Shown here: one piece after another, positions 48,513 to 58,085 of the stretch
Numbering within the stretch: the first letter of the stretch is position 1
How the letters are laid out: the number at the start of each line of letters is the position of its first letter
DNA from: Vibrio sp. RE88
GTDB taxonomy: Bacteria > Pseudomonadota > Gammaproteobacteria > Enterobacterales > Vibrionaceae
Reading direction: 5' to 3'
Length of the DNA: 64,000 nucleotides
Assembly (NCBI RefSeq): GCF_013113835.1
Contig: NZ_VTYQ01000007.1
Coordinates: forward strand, 1 to 64,000
Program-made: the position numbers and the translations under genes
The notes under the pieces: model-generated
The model's database searches: none
What the model was told of the DNA's origin: nothing
The model's input: only the letters and a program-made list of their open reading frames with translations

Positions 48513-51134
48513 ATGCCCTTTCAGTCTCCTCTGACATTCGAAGATGATCAGATCTCAGTCAATGAGCTCAAATCTCAACTGGAGCAATTTGCTCTCTATC
48601 AGAAGCAGGAATTTCTCGAACATCACCCTGTGACCGACCTCGTTTTAGGTCGCTCTGATTATATTGACTTACTTCTCAACCGCCTGTGGCAACACTTTGG
48701 CTTTTCCGACCTGCCGAATATCAGCTTAGTGGCGGTCGGTGGCTATGGACGGGGCGAACTTCATCCACTGTCGGATATCGATATTTTGATCGTTTCTCGC
48801 CATAGCTTGCCTGATAACCTAGCGAGCAAAGTCAGTGAATTCATTACCTTACTCTGGGATCTTAGACTCGAAATAGGTCATGCGGTACGAACGGTTGAAG
48901 AATGTGCGGCTATAGGTCGCGACGATCTCACTGTTGCCACCAACTTACAGGAAGCCAGATTACTGTGCGGCTGTGAAGAGACTTTCCAAAAATTAAAGTT
49001 AGAAATTCATTCCGAATCGTTTTGGCCAAGTGAAACCTTTTACAAAGCGAAAATTCAGGAGCAGCGTAGCCGTCACGCCAGATACCATGACACCACATAC
49101 AATCTTGAGCCTGACATCAAATCGACACCGGGCGGCCTGCGCGATATCCATACCTTGAGCTGGGTTGCCAGACGCCATTTTGGTGCGACGTCTTTGCTTG
49201 AAATGAGCAAGTATGGCTTTCTAACCGACGCTGAATATCGTGAGCTGGTTGAGTGTCAGGATTATCTCTGGCGAGTGCGCTTTGCACTGCATTTGCATCT
49301 GAAAAGGTACGATAATCGTCTGACCTTTGCCCACCAGGCTCAAGTGGCTGAGTGTCTGGGTTTTGAAGGTGAAGGGAATCGCGGCGTTGAAATGATGATG
49401 AAGGAGTTCTACCGCACGCTCAGGCGCGTGGCTGAACTCAACAAAATGCTGCTAAAGCTGTTTGACCAGGCCATTTTAAACAATGGGGTTGAATGTCAAC
49501 CTGAGATCCTTAGTGAAGACTTTCAGCGTCGTGGTCATTTAATCGAAGCTCGAAAGCCAGCTTTATTCCAAGCTCGTCCAGAAACCATTCTCGATATGTT
49601 CCTTCATATCGCTAACGACTCGAGCATTGAAGGGGTTGCACCACCGACGCTACGTCAACTCCGAACCGCTCGTCGCCGCCTGAACAAGTTCCTCCATACC
49701 ATTCCAGAGGCGCGAGAAAAGTTTATAGAGCTTTGTCGCCACCCAAACGCTCTGCACAAGGCTTTCAGCTTAATGCACAAGCTTGGTGTCCTCGCCGCTT
49801 ACTTACCACAATGGAGCCAGATTGTTGGTCAGATGCAGTTTGATCTGTTTCATGTGTACACCGTCGATGAACACAGCGTTAGGTTACTCAAACACATCAA
49901 CACTTTTGGCAACTCACAGAATTACGACAAGCACCCTATCTGCTGCGAAGTGTACCCGCGTATTCAAAAGAAAGAGTTGTTGATCATCGCGGCTATTTTC
50001 CACGATATCGGTAAAGGGCGCGGCGGCGACCACTCAGTAATTGGTGAGGGGGAAGCCTACAGCTTTTGTATCGAGCACGGCCTGTCGAAACCAGAAGCCA
50101 AATTGGTCGCTTGGCTAGTCAGACATCACCTGCTTATGTCAGTCACTGCGCAACGCCGCGATATCTATGATCCAGAGGTGATCACTGAATTTGCCAAACA
50201 GGTACGTGACGAAGAATACCTTGAGTATCTGGTGTGCTTAACCGTAGCCGATATCTGCGCGACTAACCCCGAACTATGGAACAGCTGGAAACGGACCCTA
50301 TTGGCAGAGCTCTTCTACTCCACGCAACGAGCATTGCGCCGCGGGCTGGAGAACCCTGTTGACGTGAGAGAGCGTATTCGCCACAACCAACAGCTTGCCT
50401 CTGCCCTATTACGCAAAGAAGGGTTTAGTGCGCGAGAAATTGAAGTGCTGTGGCAGCGTTTCAAAGCGGATTACTTTCTCCGCCACACCCACAAGCAGAT
50501 CGCTTGGCACTGTATGCACCTGCTGCGCCATGAGGATCATGCCAAACCGCTGATCTTAGTCTCAAAGAAAGCGACCCGAGGAGGCACGGAAGTGTTTGTC
50601 TATAGCCGTGACCAACACGCCTTATTCGCAACAGTGGTGGCCGAGCTGGATAGACGCAATTTTAACGTTCATGACGCTCAGGTTATGACCAGTAAAGATG
50701 GCTATGTACTCGATACTTTTATGGTCTTGGATCAACACGGTCAGGCGGTTGATGAAAGTCGTCACAAGGCCGTGATTAAACATTTAGCCCACGTATTGAA
50801 AGATGGCAGGCCAACAAAGATTAAAAACCGCCGTGTGCCACGTAATCTTCAGCACTTTAAAGTCAAAACACGGGTCGATTTCCTACCAACAAAGAGCAAA
50901 AAACGCACTTTAATGGAATTTGTCGCCTTAGATACCCCCGGGTTACTGGCAACCGTCGGGGCGACTTTTGCGGATTTAGACCTTCACCTTCATGCAGCAA
51001 AAATCACCACCATTGGTGAGCGAGCAGAGGATTTGTTTATCATCACTGGTGAGCAAGGCGGCAAGCTAACCGAAGAGCAAGAAGCGCAACTTAGGGAAAG
51101 TTTGACCGCCAATGTGGCCGAGCTGGCGCCGTAA
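48513..51134 (+). CDS. glnD: Bifunctional uridylyltransferase/uridylyl-removing enzyme GlnD
   Basis: An 873-residue nitrogen sensor that uridylylates P-II at low glutamine and removes UMP at high glutamine. The nucleotidyltransferase site is AVGGYGRGELHPLSDIDILIV. The central HD domain carries HDIGKGRGGDHSVIGEGEA and VRHHLLMS. Two C-terminal ACT domains (EVFVYSRDQHALFATVVAELD; FVALDTPGLLATVGATF) bind glutamine. The ATG at 48513 (MPFQSPLTFEDDQ) is preferred to a TTG at 48477 that overlaps the likely leader. Its substrate glnB is at 25.5 kb. Confidence 0.96.
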   Translation: MPFQSPLTFEDDQISVNELKSQLEQFALYQKQEFLEHHPVTDLVLGRSDYIDLLLNRLWQHFGFSDLPNISLVAVGGYGRGELHPLSDIDILIVSRHSLPDNLASKVSEFITLLWDLRLEIGHAVRTVEECAAIGRDDLTVATNLQEARLLCGCEETFQKLKLEIHSESFWPSETFYKAKIQEQRSRHARYHDTTYNLEPDIKSTPGGLRDIHTLSWVARRHFGATSLLEMSKYGFLTDAEYRELVECQDYLWRVRFALHLHLKRYDNRLTFAHQAQVAECLGFEGEGNRGVEMMMKEFYRTLRRVAELNKMLLKLFDQAILNNGVECQPEILSEDFQRRGHLIEARKPALFQARPETILDMFLHIANDSSIEGVAPPTLRQLRTARRRLNKFLHTIPEAREKFIELCRHPNALHKAFSLMHKLGVLAAYLPQWSQIVGQMQFDLFHVYTVDEHSVRLLKHINTFGNSQNYDKHPICCEVYPRIQKKELLIIAAIFHDIGKGRGGDHSVIGEGEAYSFCIEHGLSKPEAKLVAWLVRHHLLMSVTAQRRDIYDPEVITEFAKQVRDEEYLEYLVCLTVADICATNPELWNSWKRTLLAELFYSTQRALRRGLENPVDVRERIRHNQQLASALLRKEGFSAREIEVLWQRFKADYFLRHTHKQIAWHCMHLLRHEDHAKPLILVSKKATRGGTEVFVYSRDQHALFATVVAELDRRNFNVHDAQVMTSKDGYVLDTFMVLDQHGQAVDESRHKAVIKHLAHVLKDGRPTKIKNRRVPRNLQHFKVKTRVDFLPTKSKKRTLMEFVALDTPGLLATVGATFADLDLHLHAAKITTIGERAEDLFIITGEQGGKLTEEQEAQLRESLTANVAELAP

Positions 51135-51281
51135 GCGATCTTGCCCACAAGTTGCAAAGGTGTACTAAAAATCAGCTATCTACAACGTGATTAGGCTGCT
51201 ACATTATTGATGTTAACAATATTTGTACACCCTGCTCATAAGTGCGCGGGGTGATTTTGAATCAACACAAAGAGGTAGCCT

Positions 51282-51665
51282 ATGTTTCCACACCTCACTG
51301 GTTTAGGTATTCACGATCCTAAACAGATTGAGCGCTATTCACTACGCCAAGAAGCGCACAAGGATGTGTTAAAGATCTATTTCTACAAGCAGAAAGGCGA
51401 GTTATTCGCTAAAAGCGTAAAGTTCAAATATCCCCGTCAGGTTAAAAACGTTCTTGTGGACAGCGGAAGCCATAAGTACAAAGAAGTGACCGAAATTAAT
51501 CGCAACCTGACTCTAGTGATCGATGAGCTGAACAAACTCACCAAGCCAGAGAAACTCGCTGAAGTGGATGTGAAGCAAAAGATTCTGTCCGATCTTCGTC
51601 ACTTAGAGAAAGTGGTTTCAAGTAAGATCACAGAGATCGAAGCTGATCTAGAAAAACTTAAATAA
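51282..51665 (+). CDS. yaeH: UPF0325 family protein (YaeH-like)
   Basis: A 127-residue cytoplasmic protein of the UPF0325/DUF3461 family. It starts [21 protein letters not shown] and ends in a predicted helical, charged tail ([18 protein letters not shown]). A good ribosome-binding site AGAGGT precedes the ATG. YaeH lies near glnD and dapD in E. coli, and here it follows glnD directly, with no dapD in the window. The function is unknown. Confidence 0.9.
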   Translation: MFPHLTGLGIHDPKQIERYSLRQEAHKDVLKIYFYKQKGELFAKSVKFKYPRQVKNVLVDSGSHKYKEVTEINRNLTLVIDELNKLTKPEKLAEVDVKQKILSDLRHLEKVVSSKITEIEADLEKLK

Positions 51666-51704
51666 AGACTTAGCGAAATCGCTTCGAGAATTAAAACAAT
51701 TTGG

Positions 51705-51734
51705 AGGGCTGATGTGAGAGCATCAGCCCTTTTC
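51705..51734 (+). terminator. Terminator of yaeH
   Basis: AGGGCTGATG TGAGAG CATCAGCCCT then TTTC, 40 nt after the stop. No T-run serves the opposite strand. Confidence 0.88.
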
Positions 51735-51780
51735 TTTTAGGTTTTGGGGAGCTTAAAGCCTACTCTCTCACCGTATCAAA

Positions 51781-52287
51781 CTAGACGAGCCAGCCTGCGT
51801 ATTTTCCCACAAAGTAAAGCGCCACACCTGCCATGATACCCGCGACGATATCATCCAGCATAATACCTAAGCCGCCGTGAACACGCTTATCTAACCAGCC
51901 AATCGGCCATGGCTTGACCATATCAAAGAAACGAAACAGCACGAACCCGGTCAGCAGCCATTTCCAATCCGTTGCTGAAAGTTGAAACAATGGCACCACC
52001 AGCATGGTTATCCAAAAGCCGGCGAATTCATCCCATACGATAGAACCATGGTCGTGCACACCCATGTCGTCCGAGGTCACCTGACATATTTTGATACCAA
52101 TCAGGCAAGAGGCAATCACCGCCACTATGTATACAGGTAAAGGTAACTGAACCAGAAAGAAGTAGAAAGGGATTGCAGCCAACGTCCCCATCGTACCTGG
52201 TACGACAGGAGAAAGGCCACTGCCAAAGCCTGTAGCGAGTAAGTGCCACGGGTTTTTCAATGAGATGAGTAAAAGTGGATTTGTCAT
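51781..52287 (-). CDS. pgpA: Phosphatidylglycerophosphatase A
   Basis: A 168-residue inner-membrane phosphatase that turns phosphatidylglycerol phosphate into phosphatidylglycerol. The family motifs GFGSGLSPVVPGTMGTLAAIP, DHGSIVWDEFAGFWITM and DMVKPWPIGWLDKRVHGGLGIMLDDIVAG are complete. It is the last gene of the nrdR-rib-nusB-thiL-pgpA operon, 14 bp after thiL. Confidence 0.96.
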   Translation of the reverse strand: MTNPLLLISLKNPWHLLATGFGSGLSPVVPGTMGTLAAIPFYFFLVQLPLPVYIVAVIASCLIGIKICQVTSDDMGVHDHGSIVWDEFAGFWITMLVVPLFQLSATDWKWLLTGFVLFRFFDMVKPWPIGWLDKRVHGGLGIMLDDIVAGIMAGVALYFVGKYAGWLV

Positions 52288-52301
52288 TGTACTACTTAGA
52301 A

Positions 52302-53267
52302 TTATTTAAAGTGATCATAGCCTTGCAACACCCAATCTAATGCTTGCCCTTGCTGGTGCAACTCAAACGTCCCTTGTGGTCGTATTTGACCAATGCAGGT
52401 AATCTTAGCGCCACAATGCGCAAGAGCACTGTCGATAGAGCCTTTATTATGCTCAGGTACCGTAAAGCACAATTCGTACTCTTCCCCGCTGGACAAGGCA
52501 TATTGCTGAGCTTTAGCTAAAGTGCCCGTAAATTGGATAAGAGCATTAGAGACAGGTAACAGCGAGACGTCAAGGCTTGCCCCAACAGAAGAACGTTTCA
52601 GAATGTGTTGCAGATCTGAAATCAAACCATCTGAAATATCGATAGCTGAGCTGGCGAGATTAAGGAGTGCTTGACCAACCAAAACGCGAGGTGTCGAGAG
52701 ATAGTGGCGTTGTTCTAATTCCTGAGCAAAAGGCTGAGACTTCAGTTCCGGGTTGAGGACAATATCCAAACCGGCTTTGCTGTCTCCTAAATCACCCGTT
52801 ACATAAACCCAATCACCCACTTGAGCGCCGTCACGACGTAGTGCCTTATCTGGGTCAACCAATCCTTGCACTGTAAGCGTTAAACTTAACGGGCCTTTAG
52901 TGGTGTCACCACCAATCAACTGCACCCCATAATAATCCGCAAGCTCAAAAAATGCATCGCAGAAAGGCGCTAACCAAGCCTCATCGGGTTCAGGCATCGT
53001 CAAGGCAAATGACACCCATGCTGGTGTCGCGCCCATGGCGGCAAGGTCACTGATGTTGGATGCTAACGCTTTATGAGCGACCCAAGCAGGGGGGGCATTT
53101 TCAAGAAAATGAGTCCCTGACACCAGCGTATCTGTGCTGATCGCGACAGAAAGCCCCTCAGGTACTTTAACTAAGGCGCAATCATCACCGGCCGCCAGCA
53201 GGACATCTTTACGTGACGCCTGTCGGCCAACGAAATACTTTTCGATTAAATTAAATTCACCAGACAT
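52302..53267 (-). CDS. thiL: Thiamine-monophosphate kinase
   Basis: A 321-residue PurM-fold kinase that makes thiamine diphosphate from thiamine phosphate. Metal and ATP sites are seen in AAGDDCALVKVPEG, STDTLVSGTHF, ASNISDLAAMGATPAW, LIGGDTTKGPLSLTLTVQG, VTGDLGDSKAGL and AIDISDGLISDLQHIL. The start at 53267 (MSGEFNLIEKYF) with TTGAGT upstream is preferred to an upstream start 20 codons longer that would run into the nusB terminator. Confidence 0.96.
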   Translation of the reverse strand: MSGEFNLIEKYFVGRQASRKDVLLAAGDDCALVKVPEGLSVAISTDTLVSGTHFLENAPPAWVAHKALASNISDLAAMGATPAWVSFALTMPEPDEAWLAPFCDAFFELADYYGVQLIGGDTTKGPLSLTLTVQGLVDPDKALRRDGAQVGDWVYVTGDLGDSKAGLDIVLNPELKSQPFAQELEQRHYLSTPRVLVGQALLNLASSAIDISDGLISDLQHILKRSSVGASLDVSLLPVSNALIQFTGTLAKAQQYALSSGEEYELCFTVPEHNKGSIDSALAHCGAKITCIGQIRPQGTFELHQQGQALDWVLQGYDHFK

Positions 53268-53289
53268 AGTACTCAATGTAACGTTAGGC

Positions 53290-53320
53290 ATAAAAAAGGC
53301 CAGCATTTGCTGACCTTTTT
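53290..53320 (-). terminator. Internal terminator between nusB and thiL
   Basis: Minus strand: AAAAGGTCAGC AAAT GCTGGCCTTTT followed by TT, 13 nt past nusB. Partial termination inside the operon is likely. Confidence 0.82.
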
Positions 53321-53333
53321 CTATCAATTCGGC

Positions 53334-53801
53334 TTATTTTTTGCGAACGTGTGGTGCGGCTTTATCTAGCACACCGTTGACAAACTTGTGGCTCTCTTCA
53401 GCAGCGAACACTTTAGCCAGTTCGATTGCTTCATTGATTACCACTTTGTAAGGCACATCTTCACGACGCGTCATTTCATACATAGCAAGACGAAGCAAAG
53501 CCAGCTCCATCATGTCCAAATCTTGCATTGGGCGAGCAGTGTAAGGACGAATCTTGCTGTCTAGCTCTGTGTGACTTAGCACAACACCTGTTAGCAGGTC
53601 ACGGAAGTATGCAACGTCAGTATCTGGTGCAACAAGCGCTGGCTCAGCAGCATGATGCTCTTCTTCATCATACTTACCACCAGATAAGAACTGCTCTTCA
53701 ATAGTGGCAACATTTTCTTTAGTAATTTGCCATGAGTAGATCGCTTGTAGAGCGAATCGACGTGCATTACGACGTGCGGCTGGTTTCACACTGGCCCCCA
53801 T
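53334..53801 (-). CDS. nusB: Transcription antitermination factor NusB
   Basis: A 155-residue all-helical RNA-binding protein that with NusE (S10) binds boxA of rRNA operons. The signature [17 protein letters not shown] contains the arginine-rich boxA-binding patch. The conserved C-terminal part reads [38 protein letters not shown]. The start codon overlaps the ribH stop by one base (TAATG), implying coupled translation. Confidence 0.97.
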   Translation of the reverse strand: MGASVKPAARRNARRFALQAIYSWQITKENVATIEEQFLSGGKYDEEEHHAAEPALVAPDTDVAYFRDLLTGVVLSHTELDSKIRPYTARPMQDLDMMELALLRLAMYEMTRREDVPYKVVINEAIELAKVFAAEESHKFVNGVLDKAAPHVRKK

Positions 53802-54271
53802 TAGGAATCGATTTCAGATAGAACGTTAATCATTTCAAGTGCGCTTAGTGCAGCCTCTGCACCTTTATTACCAGCCTTGGTTCCTGCGCGCTCGATAGCT
53901 TGGTCAATTGTATCAACGGTCAGTACACCAAACGCCACTGGAAGACTGTACTCCAGAGACACCTGTGCAAGGCCCTTGTTACATTCACTACAAACATAGT
54001 CAAAGTGAGGTGTGCCGCCACGAATAACAGTACCTAGTGATACGATCGCATCGAACTTGCCTGTTTTTGCTACGCGCTGAGCTACCAATGGAAGTTCAAC
54101 CGCACCCGGACAGCGAACAACGGTGATGTTATCTTCGCTGACTTGTCCATGACGCTTTAAAGTATCGATTGCACCAGACAATAGACTTTCGTTAATAAAA
54201 CTGTTGAAACGAGAAATAACGATAGCAATTTTTGCGTTTGGCGCTGGGAAGCCACCCTCGATCACTTTCAT
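53801..54271 (-). CDS. ribH: 6,7-dimethyl-8-ribityllumazine synthase
   Basis: A 156-residue lumazine synthase, the penultimate riboflavin enzyme, which condenses the RibB product with the aminouracil and assembles into icosahedral shells. Motifs: [51 protein letters not shown] and [15 protein letters not shown]. The start at 54271 ([11 protein letters not shown]) after AAGGC gives the family length; the in-frame start at 54364 is rejected. Confidence 0.97.
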   Translation of the reverse strand: MKVIEGGFPAPNAKIAIVISRFNSFINESLLSGAIDTLKRHGQVSEDNITVVRCPGAVELPLVAQRVAKTGKFDAIVSLGTVIRGGTPHFDYVCSECNKGLAQVSLEYSLPVAFGVLTVDTIDQAIERAGTKAGNKGAEAALSALEMINVLSEIDS

Positions 54272-54387
54272 AAGCCTTCCTTTAACTATGTTCATCAAGT
54301 GAGAATCGCCGGATTCTAGCACAAATCTGTGAGCAATATCTAATGGAAATTTAGCATTCCTCAATTAGCAGAACGGCGTTAAAAACA

Positions 54388-54422
54388 AAGAAGGCAATTG
54401 GTTCATCACCCTTTGCCTTCTT
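54388..54422 (-). terminator. Internal terminator between ribBA and ribH
   Basis: Minus strand: AAGAAGGCAA and TTGCCTTCTT form a 10-bp stem around a 15-nt loop, followed by TGTTTTT. It should give partial termination. Confidence 0.75.
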
Positions 54423-54448
54423 ATCCAATCTAGTTACTTTCTACCTGC

Positions 54449-55558
54449 TTACTCGCAAACGTATTCAACCACATTAAGACCAAAACCACCCAAAGCGTGG
54501 TATTTCTTATTGGTTGAAGAAAGTAGACGCATGTCATGCACACCCAAATCCGCCAAAATCTGCGAGCCGACACCAACACGTCGTGATGTCCCTTGCTTCT
54601 TCGCCAAGGTTGGCGCTTCACCTTTATCTTGCGCTTCAAACATTTTCACGCGGTGGATAAGCAGATCCGTTGATTCTTCGTTACCAAGAATCACCAAGAC
54701 GCCACCGTCTTCACCAATGCGCTTCATTGCTTTATCTAGCGTCCAACTTCTTTCAGCATTACGGTCGCTACGCAGTAGGTCAGTAAACGTATCTTGAAGG
54801 TGTACTCGAACCAATGGGGCGTTTTCTTGCACATTGCCTTTGCACAGCGCGTAGTGGACCTGATTGTCGATAGTATCGCGGAAGGTCACCAGTTCAAATT
54901 CGCCGTATTCTGTTGGCAATTTGCACTCTGCAACACGCTCGATAGTGGTCTCTGTGTTGTTGCGGTATTCGATCAAATCAGCAATAGTGCCTAGCTTAAT
55001 ATCGTGTTTCTCAGCGAAGATTTCTAGATCTGGGCGTCGAGCCATTGTGCCGTCGTCATTGAGGATTTCAACAATCACACCAGAAGGTTCAAAACCAGCC
55101 AGACGCGCCAAGTCACAACCTGCTTCAGTGTGGCCAGCACGAGTCAGGACACCACCGTCTTGTGCGGCAAGTGGGAAAATATGTCCTGGTTGAACCAAGT
55201 CCGCCGCTTTGGCGTCTTTTGCAACCGCAGCTTGCACGGTGCGCGCACGATCTGCTGCTGAAATACCTGTTGTCACGCCTTCCGCCGCTTCAATAGAAAC
55301 AGTGAAGTTAGTCGTGTACTGGGCATTGTTATCCTGAACCATAGGTGGCAAGCCTAAACGCTCACAACGTTCTTTGGTCATCGTCAGGCAGATCAGGCCA
55401 CGGCCGTGAGTTGCCATGAAGTTGATCGCTTCTGGAGTGACATGTTCGGCCGCCATGATTAGATCGCCTTCATTTTCACGATCTTCGTCATCCATCAGGA
55501 TGACCATTTTCCCTAAGCGAATGTCTTCGATGATTTCTTGAGGCGTACTAATTGGCAT
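54449..55558 (-). CDS. ribBA: 3,4-dihydroxy-2-butanone-4-phosphate synthase with a degenerate GTP cyclohydrolase II domain
   Basis: A 369-residue protein. Residues 1-200 are a complete RibB domain ([49 protein letters not shown]), which makes dihydroxybutanone phosphate from ribulose-5-phosphate. The C-terminal half has the RibA fold outline, but the catalytic SECLTGD motif reads VHLQDTFTD and the zinc motif RCDCG reads RNAER, so GTP cyclohydrolase activity is very probably lost. A separate ribA is expected elsewhere. The start at 55558 is preferred to the longer in-frame one. Confidence 0.93.
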   Translation of the reverse strand: MPISTPQEIIEDIRLGKMVILMDDEDRENEGDLIMAAEHVTPEAINFMATHGRGLICLTMTKERCERLGLPPMVQDNNAQYTTNFTVSIEAAEGVTTGISAADRARTVQAAVAKDAKAADLVQPGHIFPLAAQDGGVLTRAGHTEAGCDLARLAGFEPSGVIVEILNDDGTMARRPDLEIFAEKHDIKLGTIADLIEYRNNTETTIERVAECKLPTEYGEFELVTFRDTIDNQVHYALCKGNVQENAPLVRVHLQDTFTDLLRSDRNAERSWTLDKAMKRIGEDGGVLVILGNEESTDLLIHRVKMFEAQDKGEAPTLAKKQGTSRRVGVGSQILADLGVHDMRLLSSTNKKYHALGGFGLNVVEYVCE

Positions 55559-55605
55559 TTCTCTGTTCCTGTTATCTGGGCACTTGGCGACTTTATTCTG
55601 TGTCA

Positions 55606-55630
55606 ACGCCCAGCGTTTTAGGCTGGGCGT
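55606..55630 (-). other. Hairpin between ribE and ribBA
   Basis: Minus strand: ACGCCCAGC CTAAAAC GCTGGGCGT, a 9-bp stem followed by TGACACAG, which lacks a T-run. It may affect readthrough or mRNA stability. Confidence 0.5.
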
Positions 55631-55638
55631 CGGTTAAT

Positions 55639-56289
55639 TTATGCAAAACCGTTTTGCTGGAGAAACTCCATGGTCAAACGCGATTCTGGCTGCTCTTTTT
55701 GGCTGGTCAGTAAACGTTCCATGTAACGTGCTAATACGTCCACTTCCAAATTCACTTTTCGTCCAACGTGGAAATCTGCGATGGTCGTTTCTTCGCCGGT
55801 GTGTGGCACTATCGTAAGTTTAAAGGCATTTTTGCGCAGAGCATTCACCGTCAGGCTGATACCATCCACAGTAACGGAGCCTTTCTCAGCCACATATTTA
55901 GATAGCTCTTCAGGCATGGAAACCCAAAACTCAATCGCTCTCCCCACCTGATTGCGTTCAGTAATTTCACCAACGCCATCCACGTGACCAGAAACAATAT
56001 GACCACCAAAGCGTGTGGTTGGCAGCATGGCTTTTTCGAGGTTGACCTTGCCACCTACTTGGTAATCCGTGAACCCAGTTTTGTTCAATGTTTCTAACGA
56101 CAAATCGGCGCTATAGCTGGTTGAATTGAAATCCACAACCGTCAAACACACGCCGTTCGTTGCTATGCTATCGCCGAGTTTGACGTCTGACATATCCAGC
56201 TTACCCACTTCAACGGTGACACTAATATCTTCACCTTTTGGAGTAATTGCTGTTAGCGTCCCAACAGCTTCAATAATTCCTGTAAACAT
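55639..56289 (-). CDS. ribE: Riboflavin synthase, alpha chain
   Basis: A 216-residue enzyme that dismutates two lumazine molecules into riboflavin and the aminouracil. It has two homologous lumazine-binding halves: MFTGIIEAVGTL...LGDSIATNGVCLTVVDF (first) and GGHIVSGHVDGVGEI...KGSVTVDGISLTVNAL (second). It follows ribD by 2 bp and precedes ribBA. The symbol varies (ribC or ribE) between species. Confidence 0.96.
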   Translation of the reverse strand: MFTGIIEAVGTLTAITPKGEDISVTVEVGKLDMSDVKLGDSIATNGVCLTVVDFNSTSYSADLSLETLNKTGFTDYQVGGKVNLEKAMLPTTRFGGHIVSGHVDGVGEITERNQVGRAIEFWVSMPEELSKYVAEKGSVTVDGISLTVNALRKNAFKLTIVPHTGEETTIADFHVGRKVNLEVDVLARYMERLLTSQKEQPESRLTMEFLQQNGFA

Positions 56290-56291
56290 AT

Positions 56292-57398
56292 TTACGCTTC
56301 TTTGTTCTTAAGTCGGGCTACAAGGCGAATGTCTTGGCCAACTTGTCTGATATCTTGAATATCGAGTTCAATGACCTCTGCCATCGATTCTAGGCCAAGT
56401 GCACCGAATAATCCTCGGCCGTCACTGCCCATAATTTTAGGCGCTAGATACAATACTAACTCATCCACCAAGCCTTCTTTAATCAGACTGCTTGCCAGAG
56501 TGGCACCCGCTTCAACCCAGAGATGATTAATATTGTGATGGGAGACCAAATTTGCAAATGTTGATTTCAAATCGATTTGCTCTGAGTCATTAAGTAAGAG
56601 AGCTACATCGCCTTGTGCAGAGATGACAATACGCTCACCGTCAGTCGAATAGAATTTGAGTTCGGAAGATAGCTGCTGCTGACGATCCAACACCACTCTG
56701 ACAGGCTGGCGCACATCACTTTCAGGCAGCTTAGCCTGCACAGACTCAGGTAGCTCAGACCAACGAACATTCAGCGATGCATTGTCCTCAATCACCGTTT
56801 TGCTTGTCGATAAGATAGCGCCGGCTTGAGCACGGTAGTTTTGTACATCCTGCCTTGCCTGAGGAGACGTGATCCACTGACTTTGACCATTACTCAGCGC
56901 GGTTTGGCCATCGAGGCTTGCGGCCATTTTCAGCTGCACAAATGGCATTCCGGTTTTCATCCGTTTGATGAAAGCAGAGTTCAGAGCCATCACATCGCTT
57001 TCTAGCAATCCAACCTGAACTTCAATACCCGCATCACGCAGCATTTTAATGCCACGCCCCGCCACCTGTGGGTTTGGGTCTTCCATGGCACAAATCACTT
57101 TCGCCACTTTAGCTTTGATCAAACCCTCAGCGCATGGAGGGGTGCGGCCGTAATGAGAACAAGGCTCAAGGGTGACATAAGCGGTCGCCCCCACAGACTT
57201 ATCGCCTGCCATTCTTAATGCATGTACTTCCGCATGGGGTTCGCCAGCGCGGTAGTGAAAGCCTTCACCGACGATGTCGCCATCAAGGGTAATAACACAA
57301 CCAACATTCGGGTTTGGTGCCGTGGTGTAGATGCCGCCTTTAGCCAATTCAATCGCACGCGACATCATTTGATAATCTTGAGGGGTGAATTCAGACAT
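56292..57398 (-). CDS. ribD: Bifunctional diaminohydroxyphosphoribosylaminopyrimidine deaminase / reductase
   Basis: A 368-residue fusion for two consecutive riboflavin steps. The N-terminal zinc deaminase carries HAEVHALRMAG and TLEPCSHYGRTPPCAEGLI. The C-terminal NADPH reductase (residues 150-368) starts near FVQLKMAASLDGQTALSNGQSQWI and includes LWVEAGATLASSLIKEGLVDELVLY. It is the first rib gene, 7 bp after nrdR. Confidence 0.96.
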   Translation of the reverse strand: MSEFTPQDYQMMSRAIELAKGGIYTTAPNPNVGCVITLDGDIVGEGFHYRAGEPHAEVHALRMAGDKSVGATAYVTLEPCSHYGRTPPCAEGLIKAKVAKVICAMEDPNPQVAGRGIKMLRDAGIEVQVGLLESDVMALNSAFIKRMKTGMPFVQLKMAASLDGQTALSNGQSQWITSPQARQDVQNYRAQAGAILSTSKTVIEDNASLNVRWSELPESVQAKLPESDVRQPVRVVLDRQQQLSSELKFYSTDGERIVISAQGDVALLLNDSEQIDLKSTFANLVSHHNINHLWVEAGATLASSLIKEGLVDELVLYLAPKIMGSDGRGLFGALGLESMAEVIELDIQDIRQVGQDIRLVARLKNKEA

Positions 57399-57405
57399 GT
57401 TTACG

Positions 57406-57855
57406 TTAATCTTCTAATCGGGCAATTTCTTCGCCAAACTCACGAATATCTTCAAAGCTACGGTAAACGGACGCAAAGCGAATGTAAGCGACTTTATCCA
57501 GCTCTTTAAGCTGATCCATAACCAAATTACCGATCATTTCACTAGGCACTTCACGCTCTCCGGTCGCCCGTAGTTGAGACTTGATCATGCTGATGGCAAG
57601 CTCAACAGAGTCCGCGCTCACTGGGCGTTTTTCCAACGCTCGCTGCAAACCACCGACCATTTTATCTTCATTGAATGGTTCGCGATTTCCATTTGATTTA
57701 ATCACGCGAGGCATCACCAGCTCAGCGGTTTCGAATGTGGTAAAGCGTTCGCTACAAGCTAGACACTGCCTGCGACGGCGAACCTGATGACCATCAGCCA
57801 CCAGACGAGAATCGATCACTTTCGTGTCATTCTCAGAGCAAAAAGGACAATGCAT
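57406..57855 (-). CDS. nrdR: Transcriptional repressor NrdR
   Basis: A 149-residue regulator of ribonucleotide reductase genes. The N-terminal zinc ribbon uses MHCPFC (Cys3, Cys6) and CLAC (Cys31, Cys34). The ATP-cone at residues 49-139 binds ATP/dATP and couples nucleotide levels to DNA binding. The start has a strong GGAGGTGAT site. It heads the nrdR-ribD-ribE-ribBA-ribH-nusB-thiL-pgpA operon. The 230-bp upstream gap holds the proA terminator and no NrdR-box pair that I could recognise. Confidence 0.97.
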   Translation of the reverse strand: MHCPFCSENDTKVIDSRLVADGHQVRRRRQCLACSERFTTFETAELVMPRVIKSNGNREPFNEDKMVGGLQRALEKRPVSADSVELAISMIKSQLRATGEREVPSEMIGNLVMDQLKELDKVAYIRFASVYRSFEDIREFGEEIARLED

Positions 57856-58038
57856 ATCACCTCCATAATATACTCAAACAACCTCTGCGCTTAACGCACA
57901 TTGATAGAACCAATAAAGAGATTTTGTTCTATGCAAATATCAACGAGAATCCCTTTTAGGATAAGTTGTTAACGCGCAAACGAAGTCACTTGAGTATATC
58001 GCAGCTAGTGTAGCGGATTTGGTAAAGTGAAGAAAAGC

Positions 58039-58063
58039 AAAAGGGGCGAAATCGCCCCTTTTT
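58039..58063 (-). terminator. Terminator of proBA
   Basis: Minus strand: AAGGGGCGA TT TCGCCCCTT then TT, 22 nt past the proA stop. T-runs appear on both sides, but the plus strand has no gene ending here. Confidence 0.9.
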
Positions 58064-58085
58064 CATATCGGAATACTGAGTTTTG

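Noticed and set aside
54272..57855. FMN riboswitch in the rib operon
   Set aside because: I saw no RFN-like conserved blocks upstream of ribBA, ribE, ribD or ribH. In Vibrio the riboswitch usually sits on a separate rib gene.
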